Below, in pieces: positions 26,484-35,629 of a stretch of 64,000 nucleotides of DNA. The translations under genes and the position numbers were made by a program. Position 1 is the stretch's first letter, and every line of letters begins with the position of its first letter. The stretch comes from an uncultured Christensenella sp. (GTDB lineage: Bacteria > Bacillota > Clostridia > Christensenellales > UBA1242), in NCBI GenBank assembly GCA_910584295.1, contig CAJTYR010000006.1, positions 22,585 to 86,584 on the forward strand, given 5' to 3'. The notes beneath the pieces are model-generated. The model ran no database searches. It worked only from the letters and a program-made list of their open reading frames with translations, and was not told the DNA's origin.

Positions 26484-29400
26484 TTTTACTTTCCTTAAAA
26501 TTTTCATCCAGCACTGTTTGCATAAGTCTAAATCCATCGCTATCTTTGTGGCAACAAATAGCATTAAATGGACATCTTTGACATTCACCAGCAAATGGTT
26601 TGTCCAAAATATATCCATCTCTTATTTCTTGAATTGCTTGTTTTGACACAGCTGTAGAATAATCAAAAAATTCATCAAAACTTTCAACAACATTTCCGCC
26701 TTTGAAAGAGAACTCTCCATCCTTTGCACTTTTCCTCAAAGCAAAGCCAACAATGTCGCTTTTAAACTCCTCTTGTCCAAGCCTTTTGTCAAGGGCGAAA
26801 ACTGTATTATCGTCCGCCAATGTCAAGCCATTCAATCTGTTTGATTTTTCACCTTTTGCATATTTGGTTTGGCAATCAAAGTAATATACTCCACAACACT
26901 GTAATCCCAGCATAGTTTTTATCGCACTTGCATACAAAAAGAGTTGCAGTTTTTTCCCATAGTAAAGGTCTTTTTTTATTGTTTGAGTTTTTCCAGTCTT
27001 GTAATCGATAATCCTAAACTTATCACCACAGACATCAATTCTGTCAACATACCCCACAATTTTTTCCTTTAAAGAGAAATTTTGAAGAATTTTTTCTTCC
27101 AAAAGTTTTGGTCTGAAAGCACTCCATTTCTGCTCGTAAACAGCATTGTCAAGAATAATCCTTGACTCATTTTTAAGATAAGACAGAAAGTGCTTCCGCG
27201 CCAAAATCTTTTTATCATAAACATCTTTTGCAATCTCTGAAACATTGATGTTTATAAATTTGTCAATTTCTTTTGATGTCAAAATACCAACATCCGCAAA
27301 TTGCGACACAAATTTTTCTAAAAGTGCGTGTACAAACACACCAAACAATCTCTTGTTTGGTTCAATGTTTTCATTTTCTTTAATCTTAAGACCATAGGAT
27401 ACAAAATGCCTGAATGGACAACTGAAATATGTTTCCAATTGTGATGCCGAAACTCGTCCATGCTTAATCAAAATGTCTTTCGTCTGTGAAGAAAGTCTTT
27501 CTTGTGGAGAAGCTTTAAAAGGTTCACTCTCCAAATTCTTTGCAATCGCACCTTCAAATTGAATTGGCAATTTTTCTTTGTTTTTCAGAAGTGTGTACAC
27601 GCTTGACAAATTATCTTTAGATCCAATAAAGAAAAGTAAATTATCAAGTTTCTCTTGTTCTGTTGTTCCAAAAGAATTGATTTCTTCCAAAAATACCGTA
27701 TGCAAAAGATTTTCTCCAAATATCAGCCTTAAATCCTTAACAAAACCTGATGGCTCACTCACTCTTCCATCTTCAACTGCAGGACAAGAAACAACAAGTT
27801 TTTCTTTTGCATGAAGAAGGCACTCAAAAAGTTTAAGCCTGCTTCTTCGATTCAACACTTTGATTTCCGGCTCAAGCAAAAAGTTTATGCGAAGTTTTTC
27901 AATGTCATCGTCATCAATAAGACCAGTGTCAGCTCTTGCCACCGGCAACGCACTCGCTGTCGCCCCCAAAACAAAAAGTGTTTTCACATCCTCAAAATAA
28001 CTTTTTGTTGCATCTCCAACATAAACAGCATCAATGTAGGTTGGAATCGTCTCGACCTTGACACTATTAAAAGAGAGAATAAGCAGATTTTCAAAATCAA
28101 TCAAACTCATTTTCTCGTTTTCTCCTAATGTTTCAAGTTTGTCAAACACTTGTTGGCAAAGTGAAAGTGCTTGTCGATTTTGACTTTCCTCTTTGAAAAA
28201 TTTTTTTTCATTCAGTTTTGAAATTGCCTTTTGATAATTCTCATCAATCAAATCAATGAAGCTTCTCAAGGTGTTTACAAAACTTGTTATTGTTCCCCCT
28301 CTAGACAGCAAATCGATTTGCGAAACAACTTTTTCAAATTCTGGAAATCTTTGCAAAAATTCTTCTTTGTCGTCAATGTTAAAATAGTTAATATCTCTCA
28401 ATACTAAATCTCTATCCGTTGCTTCAAAAAAAGTGTTGTTTGCAATATATTTCAATCTTTCTTGATTGAGTCCAAGTTTGGCAAACTCAATCATCTTAAG
28501 CAAAAATCTGCAAAGAAGAGTGTCAGAAAGTCTCACTGCTTCATCGCTATAAAAGCTTATCTCATATTTTTCAAAAAGGCTTTTCAATTTATCAAAATAG
28601 CTTTCTTGTGAAACAGCAACAGCAAAATCTTTCAGTCTTGCACCATGAAAAAGTGCATTTTTTATGTATTTTGCAACAAATTCAAGCTCATCCTGTTTAT
28701 TTTTTGCCATAACATTCAAAAAATAATCGCATTGCACACCCTTTTCAACTTCAAATCCAAAAAGGTTTTTTGCCATTTTCTGGTGAGTGTCATCCATATT
28801 TGTTGCAAAATTTTGGATTTCAACCAAAATTGAATGTTCTTTTGCAAGAGCCGTTGTCTTTTTTAAAATATCATCTTCAAATATAAATGCATTATTTGGG
28901 CAAAGAGGTCTGCTCATGCCAATGCAAACACTGCCAACAACTTCCGCAAGCTTGCAAATGAAAGAATTGATTTCAAGCGAAAAGCTGTCAAAATTTGCAA
29001 AATATAAATTCACTTTTGACAAATCAACTTTGTCAGCCAAATTTTCTGAGCAAAGCTCCAACATTTTTGATAGATCCAGTTTCTCTCCCAACAAAAGTTC
29101 ATATTGTGTGTAAACAAGCTTTATGTCGTGCATTTTGCGATCAAGCACCAAATCACCAGTTGGCTTTATATCTTTTGGGGCGAGCCTGCATCCCTTAAAC
29201 TGCTTAATTATTTGCAACAATTTTGAGCAAAAATCTACATCGAACTCTCCAAAATATTGAAAGTCATCCTTACAAATTCTGGTTGCTTTATATACATTAA
29301 ACACCTCTTCAAGTCCACTTACTCTAACATAAGAAAGATTGTTATCACGCAAGATGCGACCTGCAAGTTTTGAAATCCCCACCACTTCAACATTGAAGAC

Positions 29401-29565
29401 AGATTTGAGATTAAGCACATCAAAAAGCAAATTTTCTGCTTGCATAGAAAAAGCATCTGGCACAACAAGAAGATTTGTCTCTTCATTTTTCGTGACATCA
29501 ATTTGCTTTATTGTGTTTATACAAGCTTCATAAGTGCTTGCCCCTGTGATGAGCTTAATGTTCAT
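26473..29565 (-). CDS. addB: ATP-dependent helicase/nuclease subunit B
   Basis: 1030 aa. The N-terminus is helicase-like without a clear Walker A. The nuclease domain near the C-terminus has FRIIDYKTGKT (about residue 850). Four cysteines that would hold a 4Fe-4S cluster are placed as in AddB: one in FSCPFRHF (about 715) and the others in CQRCPFNAIC at the end. It forms the AddAB complex with the overlapping addA. There is no Shine-Dalgarno site; TTGATT-17-TAAAAT ends 6 nt before the ATG, so the operon mRNA is probably leaderless. Confidence 0.92.
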   Translation of the reverse strand: MNIKLITGASTYEACINTIKQIDVTKNEETNLLVVPDAFSMQAENLLFDVLNLKSVFNVEVVGISKLAGRILRDNNLSYVRVSGLEEVFNVYKATRICKDDFQYFGEFDVDFCSKLLQIIKQFKGCRLAPKDIKPTGDLVLDRKMHDIKLVYTQYELLLGEKLDLSKMLELCSENLADKVDLSKVNLYFANFDSFSLEINSFICKLAEVVGSVCIGMSRPLCPNNAFIFEDDILKKTTALAKEHSILVEIQNFATNMDDTHQKMAKNLFGFEVEKGVQCDYFLNVMAKNKQDELEFVAKYIKNALFHGARLKDFAVAVSQESYFDKLKSLFEKYEISFYSDEAVRLSDTLLCRFLLKMIEFAKLGLNQERLKYIANNTFFEATDRDLVLRDINYFNIDDKEEFLQRFPEFEKVVSQIDLLSRGGTITSFVNTLRSFIDLIDENYQKAISKLNEKKFFKEESQNRQALSLCQQVFDKLETLGENEKMSLIDFENLLILSFNSVKVETIPTYIDAVYVGDATKSYFEDVKTLFVLGATASALPVARADTGLIDDDDIEKLRINFLLEPEIKVLNRRSRLKLFECLLHAKEKLVVSCPAVEDGRVSEPSGFVKDLRLIFGENLLHTVFLEEINSFGTTEQEKLDNLLFFIGSKDNLSSVYTLLKNKEKLPIQFEGAIAKNLESEPFKASPQERLSSQTKDILIKHGRVSASQLETYFSCPFRHFVSYGLKIKENENIEPNKRLFGVFVHALLEKFVSQFADVGILTSKEIDKFININVSEIAKDVYDKKILARKHFLSYLKNESRIILDNAVYEQKWSAFRPKLLEEKILQNFSLKEKIVGYVDRIDVCGDKFRIIDYKTGKTQTIKKDLYYGKKLQLFLYASAIKTMLGLQCCGVYYFDCQTKYAKGEKSNRLNGLTLADDNTVFALDKRLGQEEFKSDIVGFALRKSAKDGEFSFKGGNVVESFDEFFDYSTAVSKQAIQEIRDGYILDKPFAGECQRCPFNAICCHKDSDGFRLMQTVLDENFKESKSEN

Positions 29566-29571
29566 ATTTTG

Positions 29572-29600
29572 ATTTTATCACAACAGCCCCAACAAATCAA
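29572..29600 (-). promoter_or_regulatory. addBA promoter, probable leaderless start
   Basis: On the minus strand TTGATT (29600-29595), 17-nt spacer, TAAAAT (29577-29572), then 6 nt to the ATG at 29565. No ribosome-binding site lies between. Confidence 0.6.
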
Positions 29601-29601
29601 A

Positions 29602-30348
29602 CTATTTTAATTTTTGAGCGATGCCTCTTTGCTGTTTCTTTTGAAAATGAGCTTTGAGAAGTTGGTTTTTGTCAAGCATTAACCCCTCAAGTTTTGTTTG
29701 AAGAGATGCATTTTCTGCTTTCAAATTTGAAAACTCTTCTTTCAAAGCTTTGATTTCCTTCTCCTTTCTTGACAAATCGACAAATGCTTTTTTGAGTAAG
29801 AAAGCAGAACTTTCCTTCTCCAATCTAGTCTTTTCCATAAATTCATCAATTGCAGTTTTTTTAATAAGCTTTACAAGTCCAAAAAACAAACTATTGATGT
29901 CGTTTTCCGAAAGAGATTTTTGCTTTTGACGAAAAACGATTATGTTGCTTTTCTTTCCGCTTTTTTTAAGATTTTGATATTTGTTTTGAAGTCTTGTCAT
30001 AAGCGTTATGTCACCGCAACTCATTTTCTGACACGCAGTGCGCACTGACATTCCCCCTGCAACGAGGTTATCAACTTCGTTGACAAGTTTCATCTTCTCT
30101 TCTTCGCTGAATGGGACAAAATGCATCTTGTTATGCTTGGAAATTTCTATTCCCAGATTTGAGCATCTTTTACTATCACTTTGCAGATTTTCAACCTCTT
30201 TATAATAATAATTTCTTACGCTGTTTGGCTTTCTGCCAAATTTCTTTGCATGCATGCAAAAGACTTCTCTAAGTGGCTTTCCAAGCTCTTTTTGCTTTTG
30301 AACCAAAGAAAACAAAGCTTTCACTTCTTCATCATTCCAAATATTCAT
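29602..30348 (-). CDS. Myb/SANT-like regulator, RsfA-type
   Basis: 248 aa from the ATG at 30348, which follows AAGGAG; a longer frame from 30399 lacks one. A Myb/SANT-like helix-turn-helix spans residues 3-55 (WNDEEVKALFSL, then GRKPNSVRNYYYKEV). A second, similar segment lies at about 85-130, and a coiled coil follows (about 160-240). This order resembles RsfA/YlbO-type regulators of Gram-positive spore formers. It would bind DNA; targets are unknown. It lies directly upstream of addBA and divergent from the 30445 gene. Confidence 0.65.
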   Translation of the reverse strand: MNIWNDEEVKALFSLVQKQKELGKPLREVFCMHAKKFGRKPNSVRNYYYKEVENLQSDSKRCSNLGIEISKHNKMHFVPFSEEEKMKLVNEVDNLVAGGMSVRTACQKMSCGDITLMTRLQNKYQNLKKSGKKSNIIVFRQKQKSLSENDINSLFFGLVKLIKKTAIDEFMEKTRLEKESSAFLLKKAFVDLSRKEKEIKALKEEFSNLKAENASLQTKLEGLMLDKNQLLKAHFQKKQQRGIAQKLK

Positions 30349-30444
30349 ATTCAAAACTCCTTGGACAAATTTTTGCCAAAGATCAAACATTTTAATCATT
30401 CTTTATTTGTGTATAAACAAATTTTTTTTGTCATATATTTAGGT

Positions 30445-31317
30445 ATGAAATATTTATTGAAAACCCCTTATCAGTGTCTGATTAAAACAAAATCAGAAAG
30501 CATGGAATTGGATGTTAATGACACTCTTGAGTGCGATGATGAGCAGATGCTCTTTGTCTATCCTACATCTTGCGAGCAAATTCCATTTTGTATCAATCTT
30601 TCTATAAAGAAAGACACAGATCAATATTCTTTTTTGAAGCACAACGACCAAACAATAATATATCTTGAAAAGCCAGAAAAATTTGAAGTGTTTCAAAAAG
30701 AGGAGTTGAATTTCTCTGGGAAGCGCTGTCAAATCGGCATAAGCAAAAACAAAATTATTTTTGAAACGGAAAAACAAAAAATTGATTGTTTGTGTGGAAA
30801 AAGTAAAGCACCAGCAAAGATTTTCAAAACAAAGGATTTTGCATGCGTTTTGCTTGAGCATGACTTTTTTGCATATTCTATGCAAGATGCAAAACTGTTT
30901 CATCTGACTGGTGAAAGCATTTCTTTCAATAATGGCACAATAATCACAACAAAAAAATATAACGACAGCAACTGCCGAGAACGTGTCTGCAAATATCAAA
31001 TAGACGGCTCAATACAACTTCTAGACGAACAAATTATATCTTCCCAAACGCAAGAAAATGATGATAAAAATCTGATTTCTTTTAAGTTTCTTGAAAGTGT
31101 CAAATCGAACGATTTTGCTTCATCGCAAAAATATCTCTCAGAAAATCTTTCCGGCAAAATTGGGCAAGAACAAATCAAAAGTTTTTTTGGAATTTTGTCA
31201 GAATTTCTTCCCCTATCAGCAAATGAGTTTTTAGCAATCTCTGGAAGCAACAAAAAATATGTCACCTTTGACCTTTTAAACGGTAAAATAAATGACATAT
31301 CAATTGATGAGTTATGA
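30445..31317 (+). CDS. Hypothetical beta-rich protein
   Basis: 290 aa from the ATG at 30445; the frame upstream of it runs through the divergent promoter region and is not coding. The predicted chain is beta-rich with many short charged strands and no signal peptide or membrane helix. A TATATT box (30434-30439) ends 5 nt before the ATG and there is no Shine-Dalgarno site, so the mRNA may be leaderless. It converges on recO with a 6-nt overlap of stops. No family recognised. Confidence 0.6.
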   Translation: MKYLLKTPYQCLIKTKSESMELDVNDTLECDDEQMLFVYPTSCEQIPFCINLSIKKDTDQYSFLKHNDQTIIYLEKPEKFEVFQKEELNFSGKRCQIGISKNKIIFETEKQKIDCLCGKSKAPAKIFKTKDFACVLLEHDFFAYSMQDAKLFHLTGESISFNNGTIITTKKYNDSNCRERVCKYQIDGSIQLLDEQIISSQTQENDDKNLISFKFLESVKSNDFASSQKYLSENLSGKIGQEQIKSFFGILSEFLPLSANEFLAISGSNKKYVTFDLLNGKINDISIDEL

Positions 31318-32040
31318 CAAAATCCCCATCATTTTGAGTTTTTTGTCAAAGCGTGCTTCAAAATTTCTCACCAAAACACGCAAAAGCCCAACTTCGCTGC
31401 CCTCTGCCAACCGAAGGGTTGACAACTTTGCAAAATCACAACATGAAAAAATCTTAAGCGCAGAATAAGTAAGTTTTGAAAGTTCTTCACAATGAAAATT
31501 TTTACATTTTGCACAAACGATTTCTCCATTTTGATAGTCAAAATAGAATTTTTCAATTGCTTTTGCATTGCAGCAAGAGCATTTTTCATATTCAATAGGG
31601 AAACCATAAATTTTAAAAAGTTCAAGCAAAAACTTGTCCAAAATATAATTTGTCAAGCAATTTTCAAAACAAAGTGCCTTTAAGGCTTTCAAAAGCAAAA
31701 CAAAAACAGCCTTTTGCTCCATAACACTTGAAAATTCAATTGCATTGATGATTTCAAGAATTGCCGTCCCTTCAAAATATTTTTCAACATCTTCAGAGAG
31801 TTCATAAAATGTCTCTATTGAAGAAAAACCTGTGACAATTTGTCCAAACTTTCCATTTTCAAGCACAAACTCCCCAAAGCAAAAAGGATTTTGTGCAATT
31901 TTCATCTTTGCTCCGTTTCCCTTCACCCCTTTGAGAGTTGCCCAAATTTTTCCTTTCTCAATAGAAAAAAGAAGAATATTTTTATCCTTCTCCTTTCTGT
32001 CAGTTGATTTTACAACAATTGCTTGAATTTTTTCAGACAT
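31312..32040 (-). CDS. recO: DNA repair protein RecO
   Basis: 242 aa, the family's usual length. The N-terminal OB fold begins MSEKIQAIVVKSTDRKEKDK. A helical domain with a four-cysteine zinc site (CSCCNAKA, then CAKCKNF, about residues 148-180) follows. RecO loads RecA onto SSB-coated DNA with RecR and anneals strands. The start is 3 nt after the stop of a 50-codon gene, so the two are coupled. Confidence 0.9.
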   Translation of the reverse strand: MSEKIQAIVVKSTDRKEKDKNILLFSIEKGKIWATLKGVKGNGAKMKIAQNPFCFGEFVLENGKFGQIVTGFSSIETFYELSEDVEKYFEGTAILEIINAIEFSSVMEQKAVFVLLLKALKALCFENCLTNYILDKFLLELFKIYGFPIEYEKCSCCNAKAIEKFYFDYQNGEIVCAKCKNFHCEELSKLTYSALKIFSCCDFAKLSTLRLAEGSEVGLLRVLVRNFEARFDKKLKMMGILS

Positions 32041-32043
32041 AAA

Positions 32044-32196
32044 CTACTTTCCCAAATCCAAATTGACATCTTTTGAGTGATAGCGTGCGTTGACCATATC
32101 CTGTGCAATATAAGGATTGCCGTTTTGCTTGAAAAAGCACCAAGTCAATTCTTCATCAATGTCAAAAAAATCAGACCTATCAGAAAATTTGTCCAT
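32044..32196 (-). CDS. 50-residue protein upstream of recO
   Basis: A small gene with a strong AAGGAGG site 6 nt before its ATG. It encodes 50 residues, starts MDKFSDRSDFFDIDEELTW, and ends 3 nt before recO. It is acidic and has no membrane segment. Its ribosome site and tight coupling to recO make it a likely real gene. It could also serve as a leader peptide for recO translation. No family recognised. Confidence 0.6.
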   Translation of the reverse strand: MDKFSDRSDFFDIDEELTWCFFKQNGNPYIAQDMVNARYHSKDVNLDLGK

Positions 32197-32317
32197 AGTC
32201 GCCCTCCTTTTTTAGGATGTGTCAAACGCCGGTTTCTATTCTTATTGTAATTTATCCTCGAAATAAAATCAAATGATTTTTCAGAAAAATATGCAATCTG
32301 TCAAAAAATGTAATATA

Positions 32318-32800
32318 TCACATTTTTTTTATAGACAGGCTTGCAAGATTGATTGTGACTGAACCATTTGAATTGTTCAAAAGTTTCAGTGTGCTTGCCT
32401 GTGAAACAGTAAGCATAATTGTCTGCGAAACAGGACGAACTTCTCCCATTTCCCCAGTTACTTCCACCGATGAGCCTGAAACAATTGCATTGTTTAGAGC
32501 AAGAGCAATATTTGCAGTTCCACTTGCAGGTATGACAACATTTGCAAAATAACTTATCTCATAAGTCCCTTGTGCAAGATTGACAGTTCCGTTTTCAACC
32601 GAGCTTGAGGTCACAGACGTTCCTTCTCCCAAGACAAAGAAAACTGGTATGGTTGCAAATGCACCGACGGTTTGCACCGCAGTGTTATTGAAAAACGCAA
32701 AGTTTCCATTAAGATTTGGATTTACGACATCATTTGTGCAAGCTCGAAGTCTTCTGCAAAAAATCGGACAAGGATGGTTGCAACAGCAATTATTCCACAT
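32318..32800 (-). CDS. BclA-C-terminal-like jelly-roll protein with a Cys-rich head
   Basis: 160 aa from the ATG at 32800, preceded by TTGGAG; a longer frame from 32878 lacks a site. The first 20 residues are MWNNCCCNHPCPIFCRRLRA, five cysteines. The rest matches the BclA C-terminal domain pattern: the GTYEISYFANV core (about 100-110), IALALNN, and terminal TLKLLNN and INLASLSI strands. In Bacillus exosporium this TNF-like trimer caps a collagen stalk. Here the collagen repeats are absent. It is probably exposed on a spore or cell surface. Confidence 0.7.
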   Translation of the reverse strand: MWNNCCCNHPCPIFCRRLRACTNDVVNPNLNGNFAFFNNTAVQTVGAFATIPVFFVLGEGTSVTSSSVENGTVNLAQGTYEISYFANVVIPASGTANIALALNNAIVSGSSVEVTGEMGEVRPVSQTIMLTVSQASTLKLLNNSNGSVTINLASLSIKKM

Positions 32801-32899
32801 ATTTTTCTCCAAGATGGAAAACATCCATCTATTATCATTGTATGGCAAATTTTTTAATGTGTGAAAAAAGCATCGCATAATTTTTTGCGATGCTTATCT

Positions 32900-34288
32900 T
32901 TATCCTATTATTCCTCCAACTGTTCTTGGGAAAATTTCTACATCTCTGATGTTTGCAACACCAGTGAGATACATAATAAGTCTTTCAAAACCAACGCCAT
33001 ATCCAGAATGAACATTTGTTCCAAACCTTCTCGTGTCAAGATACCAAGCATAGTCTTCTTGTTTAAGTCCAAGTTCGTTCATTCTTTCAAGCAATTTTTC
33101 AAGATTTTCTTCTCTTTGGCTTCCGCCAATAAGTTCTCCAATGCCAGGCACAAGCAAATCCACAGCGCCAACAGTCTTTCCATCCTCATTTTGTTTCATA
33201 TAGAAAGCTTTGATATCTTTTGGATAATTTTTGAGAAAAACAGGTTTTTTATAGACCTCTTCCGTCAAATATCTTTCATGCTCAGATTGCAAATCAATCC
33301 CCCACTTCACTGGAAAAACAAACTTTTTGTCAGCCTTTTCCAAAAGTTTGATTGCTTCGGTGTAATCAAGTCTGACGAAGTCATTTGAAACCACATTGTT
33401 AAGCCTTTCCAAAAGTCCAGTGTCAACAAATTTGTTTAAAAACTCAAGTTCGTCATGACACTCTTTCATGACATACTGAATGACAAATTTAATAAGTTCC
33501 TCTTCATTGTCCATAAGTTCGTTGATGTCACAAAAACAAATCTCTGGTTCCATCATCCAAAACTCTGCAGCATGTCGAGAAGTGTTTGAATTTTCAGCCC
33601 TGAATGTTGGTCCAAAGGTGTAGGTCTTTCCAAAAGCATGAGTAAGCGCTTCTTCGTGAATTTGACCTGAAACAGTGAGAGCAACCTTTTTACCAAAGAA
33701 ATCTTGGCTGTAGTCCACCTTTCCATCTTTATGAGGCAAATTGTCAAGATTGAGGGTCGTCACTTGAAACATTTCCCCGGCACCTTCACAATCACTTGCA
33801 GTGATGATTGGAGTATGCAAATAAACAAAGTTCCTTTCATTGAAAAATTTGTGAATTGCAAAAGAAGCTACTGAACGAATTCTAAACACCGCATTAAACA
33901 AATTTCCTCTTGCACGAATTGTTGGGATTGTTCTCAGAAACTCTATGGTGTGACGTTTTTTCTGTAATGGATAGTCAAGAGCACATGAACCCAAAATTTC
34001 AACTGCATCTGCATTGATTTCAAATGGCTGTTGAGCGTTTGGCGTAACCAAAACTTTTCCACTTACGCAAAAAGATGTGCCAACATTCTCTTTGACAATC
34101 GCATCATAGTTTTTGACTTTTTCTCTTTCAACAACAACTTGAACGCTTTTGAATGCTCCATCATTAAGCTCAATAAATGCGATGTTCTTGCTGTCACGAA
34201 TTGTCCTTGCCCAACCACAAAGAGTGATCTCTTTGCCTTCATAACTTTGATAAGCCTTATATAAATCCCTTATTTCAACTCTTTTCAT
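32900..34288 (-). CDS. asnS: Asparagine-tRNA ligase
   Basis: 462 aa class IIb synthetase, typical AsnRS length. An OB-fold anticodon-binding domain (about 15-110) is followed by the catalytic core. Motif 2 is GPTFRAENSNTSRHAAEFWMMEPE (about 218-241, shown in part by FRAE and RH). Motif 3 is SGYGVGFERLIMYL near the end. The FRAEN..TSRH..EFWM.E pattern is specific for AsnRS. It charges tRNA-Asn and is the last gene of a T-box-led operon with two AspRS-like genes. An AGGAG site precedes the ATG. Confidence 0.93.
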   Translation of the reverse strand: MKRVEIRDLYKAYQSYEGKEITLCGWARTIRDSKNIAFIELNDGAFKSVQVVVEREKVKNYDAIVKENVGTSFCVSGKVLVTPNAQQPFEINADAVEILGSCALDYPLQKKRHTIEFLRTIPTIRARGNLFNAVFRIRSVASFAIHKFFNERNFVYLHTPIITASDCEGAGEMFQVTTLNLDNLPHKDGKVDYSQDFFGKKVALTVSGQIHEEALTHAFGKTYTFGPTFRAENSNTSRHAAEFWMMEPEICFCDINELMDNEEELIKFVIQYVMKECHDELEFLNKFVDTGLLERLNNVVSNDFVRLDYTEAIKLLEKADKKFVFPVKWGIDLQSEHERYLTEEVYKKPVFLKNYPKDIKAFYMKQNEDGKTVGAVDLLVPGIGELIGGSQREENLEKLLERMNELGLKQEDYAWYLDTRRFGTNVHSGYGVGFERLIMYLTGVANIRDVEIFPRTVGGIIG

Positions 34289-34312
34289 ATATTTTCTCCT
34301 AAAAATTCTAAT

Positions 34313-35611
34313 TTATGGCTTCAACCTGTTTGGTCCTCTAAACAAAAATGTGACATCCTTGACGCTTGGTAAATCAAAAAGTTTGACAAGCGTCCTTGTA
34401 AGTCCCAGTCCAAACCCACCATGCGTTGGAGCACCAAACTTGAAAAACTCAAGATATTCAGTCATGTTTTCTGGGTTAATGCCATTTTCAATTATGTTTT
34501 CTTTCAGATTTTCATAGCGGTGTTCTCTCTGAGCTCCACTTGTGATTTCAATTCCATTGAATAGAAGATCATAGGTCTTTGTCAAAGTTGGATCTTCTTC
34601 TTTTTTCATAGAATAGAATGCCCTTGCCTTCGCTGGGAAATCAACAATAAACACAAAATCGCTTCCATACTTTTCTTTCACGATTTCGCAAATCAATCGT
34701 TCTCCCATTGGATCAAGGTCGCCTTTCAGCGCTCTTGGCACTTCATAGTTTTTTTCTTCTTTCAAAAGTTTGTAAGCATCCAAAAGAGATATTCTTGGAA
34801 TTTTGTATTCAAGCGAAACCATGTCTCGACCAAACCACTCTTTATATTGCTCATTAAACTCTTTCTTCATGTTGTTTATGATGTAGGCAAGCAACTGCTC
34901 TTCAATGTCCATAACATCATGGTGTGAATCAATGAAAGATATCTCCACATCAATTCCAGTAAACTCCGTGTCATGTCTGCTTGTGAAACTTGGATTTGCC
35001 CTGAAATATTCTCCGATTTCAAAAGTCTTGTCAAAGCCTGCCATCATGCTCATTTGCTTGTAAAGTTGTGGACTTTGAGTGAGATATGCCTTCTGCCCAA
35101 AATAATTTTTCAATTCAAAAACTTCGCTTCCGCCTTCACTTGAAAGAGCGGTGATTTTTGGAGTGTGAATTTCAATAAATCCATTTTGATTGAAAAATTC
35201 AATTGCGTATTTTTCAAATGCTGTCTGAATTTGAAACATAAAAACTTTCTTTGGATCACGAAGATCAATCCAGCGAAAATCCATCCTTGCATCTTGCCCA
35301 CTCTCGCTGTTGATTGGAAGAGTGTCTGCAATACTTAAGATTTCAAGGTCAGTTGGATAGATTTCTTTACCCCCATTTCTCACATAAGAAGAAAAAACAC
35401 ATTCTCCTTTCACTTTCACAAAACTGTGAGGGGTAAGTTTTTTTGCCTCTTCATAGACCTTTGGACATTTTTCTTTTTCAATGGTAACTTGCACACTTGC
35501 GGTCACATCTCTTACAACCAAAAACATAATTTTTTTGTCTCGAATTGTTTCAACATATCCACTAATCTGACAAGCGCCTTCCTTTAACTGATTTATATAT
35601 GTTCTTTTCAT
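34313..35611 (-). CDS. Compact aspartate-tRNA ligase-like protein (copy 2)
   Basis: 432 aa from the ATG at 35611, 9 nt after GGAG; an in-frame ATG at 35626 is possible. It is a class IIb synthetase of the archaeal/eukaryal AspRS size, lacking the roughly 120-residue GAD insertion of bacterial AspS (about 590 aa). Landmarks are FRWIDLR, motif 2 with FRANPSFTSRHDTEFTGID, GAQREHRYE, and motif 3 GGFGLGLTRTLVKL. Motif 2 has FRAN where the neighbouring copy has FRAE. It may charge Asp, Asn-tRNA non-discriminatingly, or have lost charging. The role is unsettled. Confidence 0.85.
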   Translation of the reverse strand: MKRTYINQLKEGACQISGYVETIRDKKIMFLVVRDVTASVQVTIEKEKCPKVYEEAKKLTPHSFVKVKGECVFSSYVRNGGKEIYPTDLEILSIADTLPINSESGQDARMDFRWIDLRDPKKVFMFQIQTAFEKYAIEFFNQNGFIEIHTPKITALSSEGGSEVFELKNYFGQKAYLTQSPQLYKQMSMMAGFDKTFEIGEYFRANPSFTSRHDTEFTGIDVEISFIDSHHDVMDIEEQLLAYIINNMKKEFNEQYKEWFGRDMVSLEYKIPRISLLDAYKLLKEEKNYEVPRALKGDLDPMGERLICEIVKEKYGSDFVFIVDFPAKARAFYSMKKEEDPTLTKTYDLLFNGIEITSGAQREHRYENLKENIIENGINPENMTEYLEFFKFGAPTHGGFGLGLTRTLVKLFDLPSVKDVTFLFRGPNRLKP

Positions 35612-35629
35612 ATCAACAATCTCCATTTA

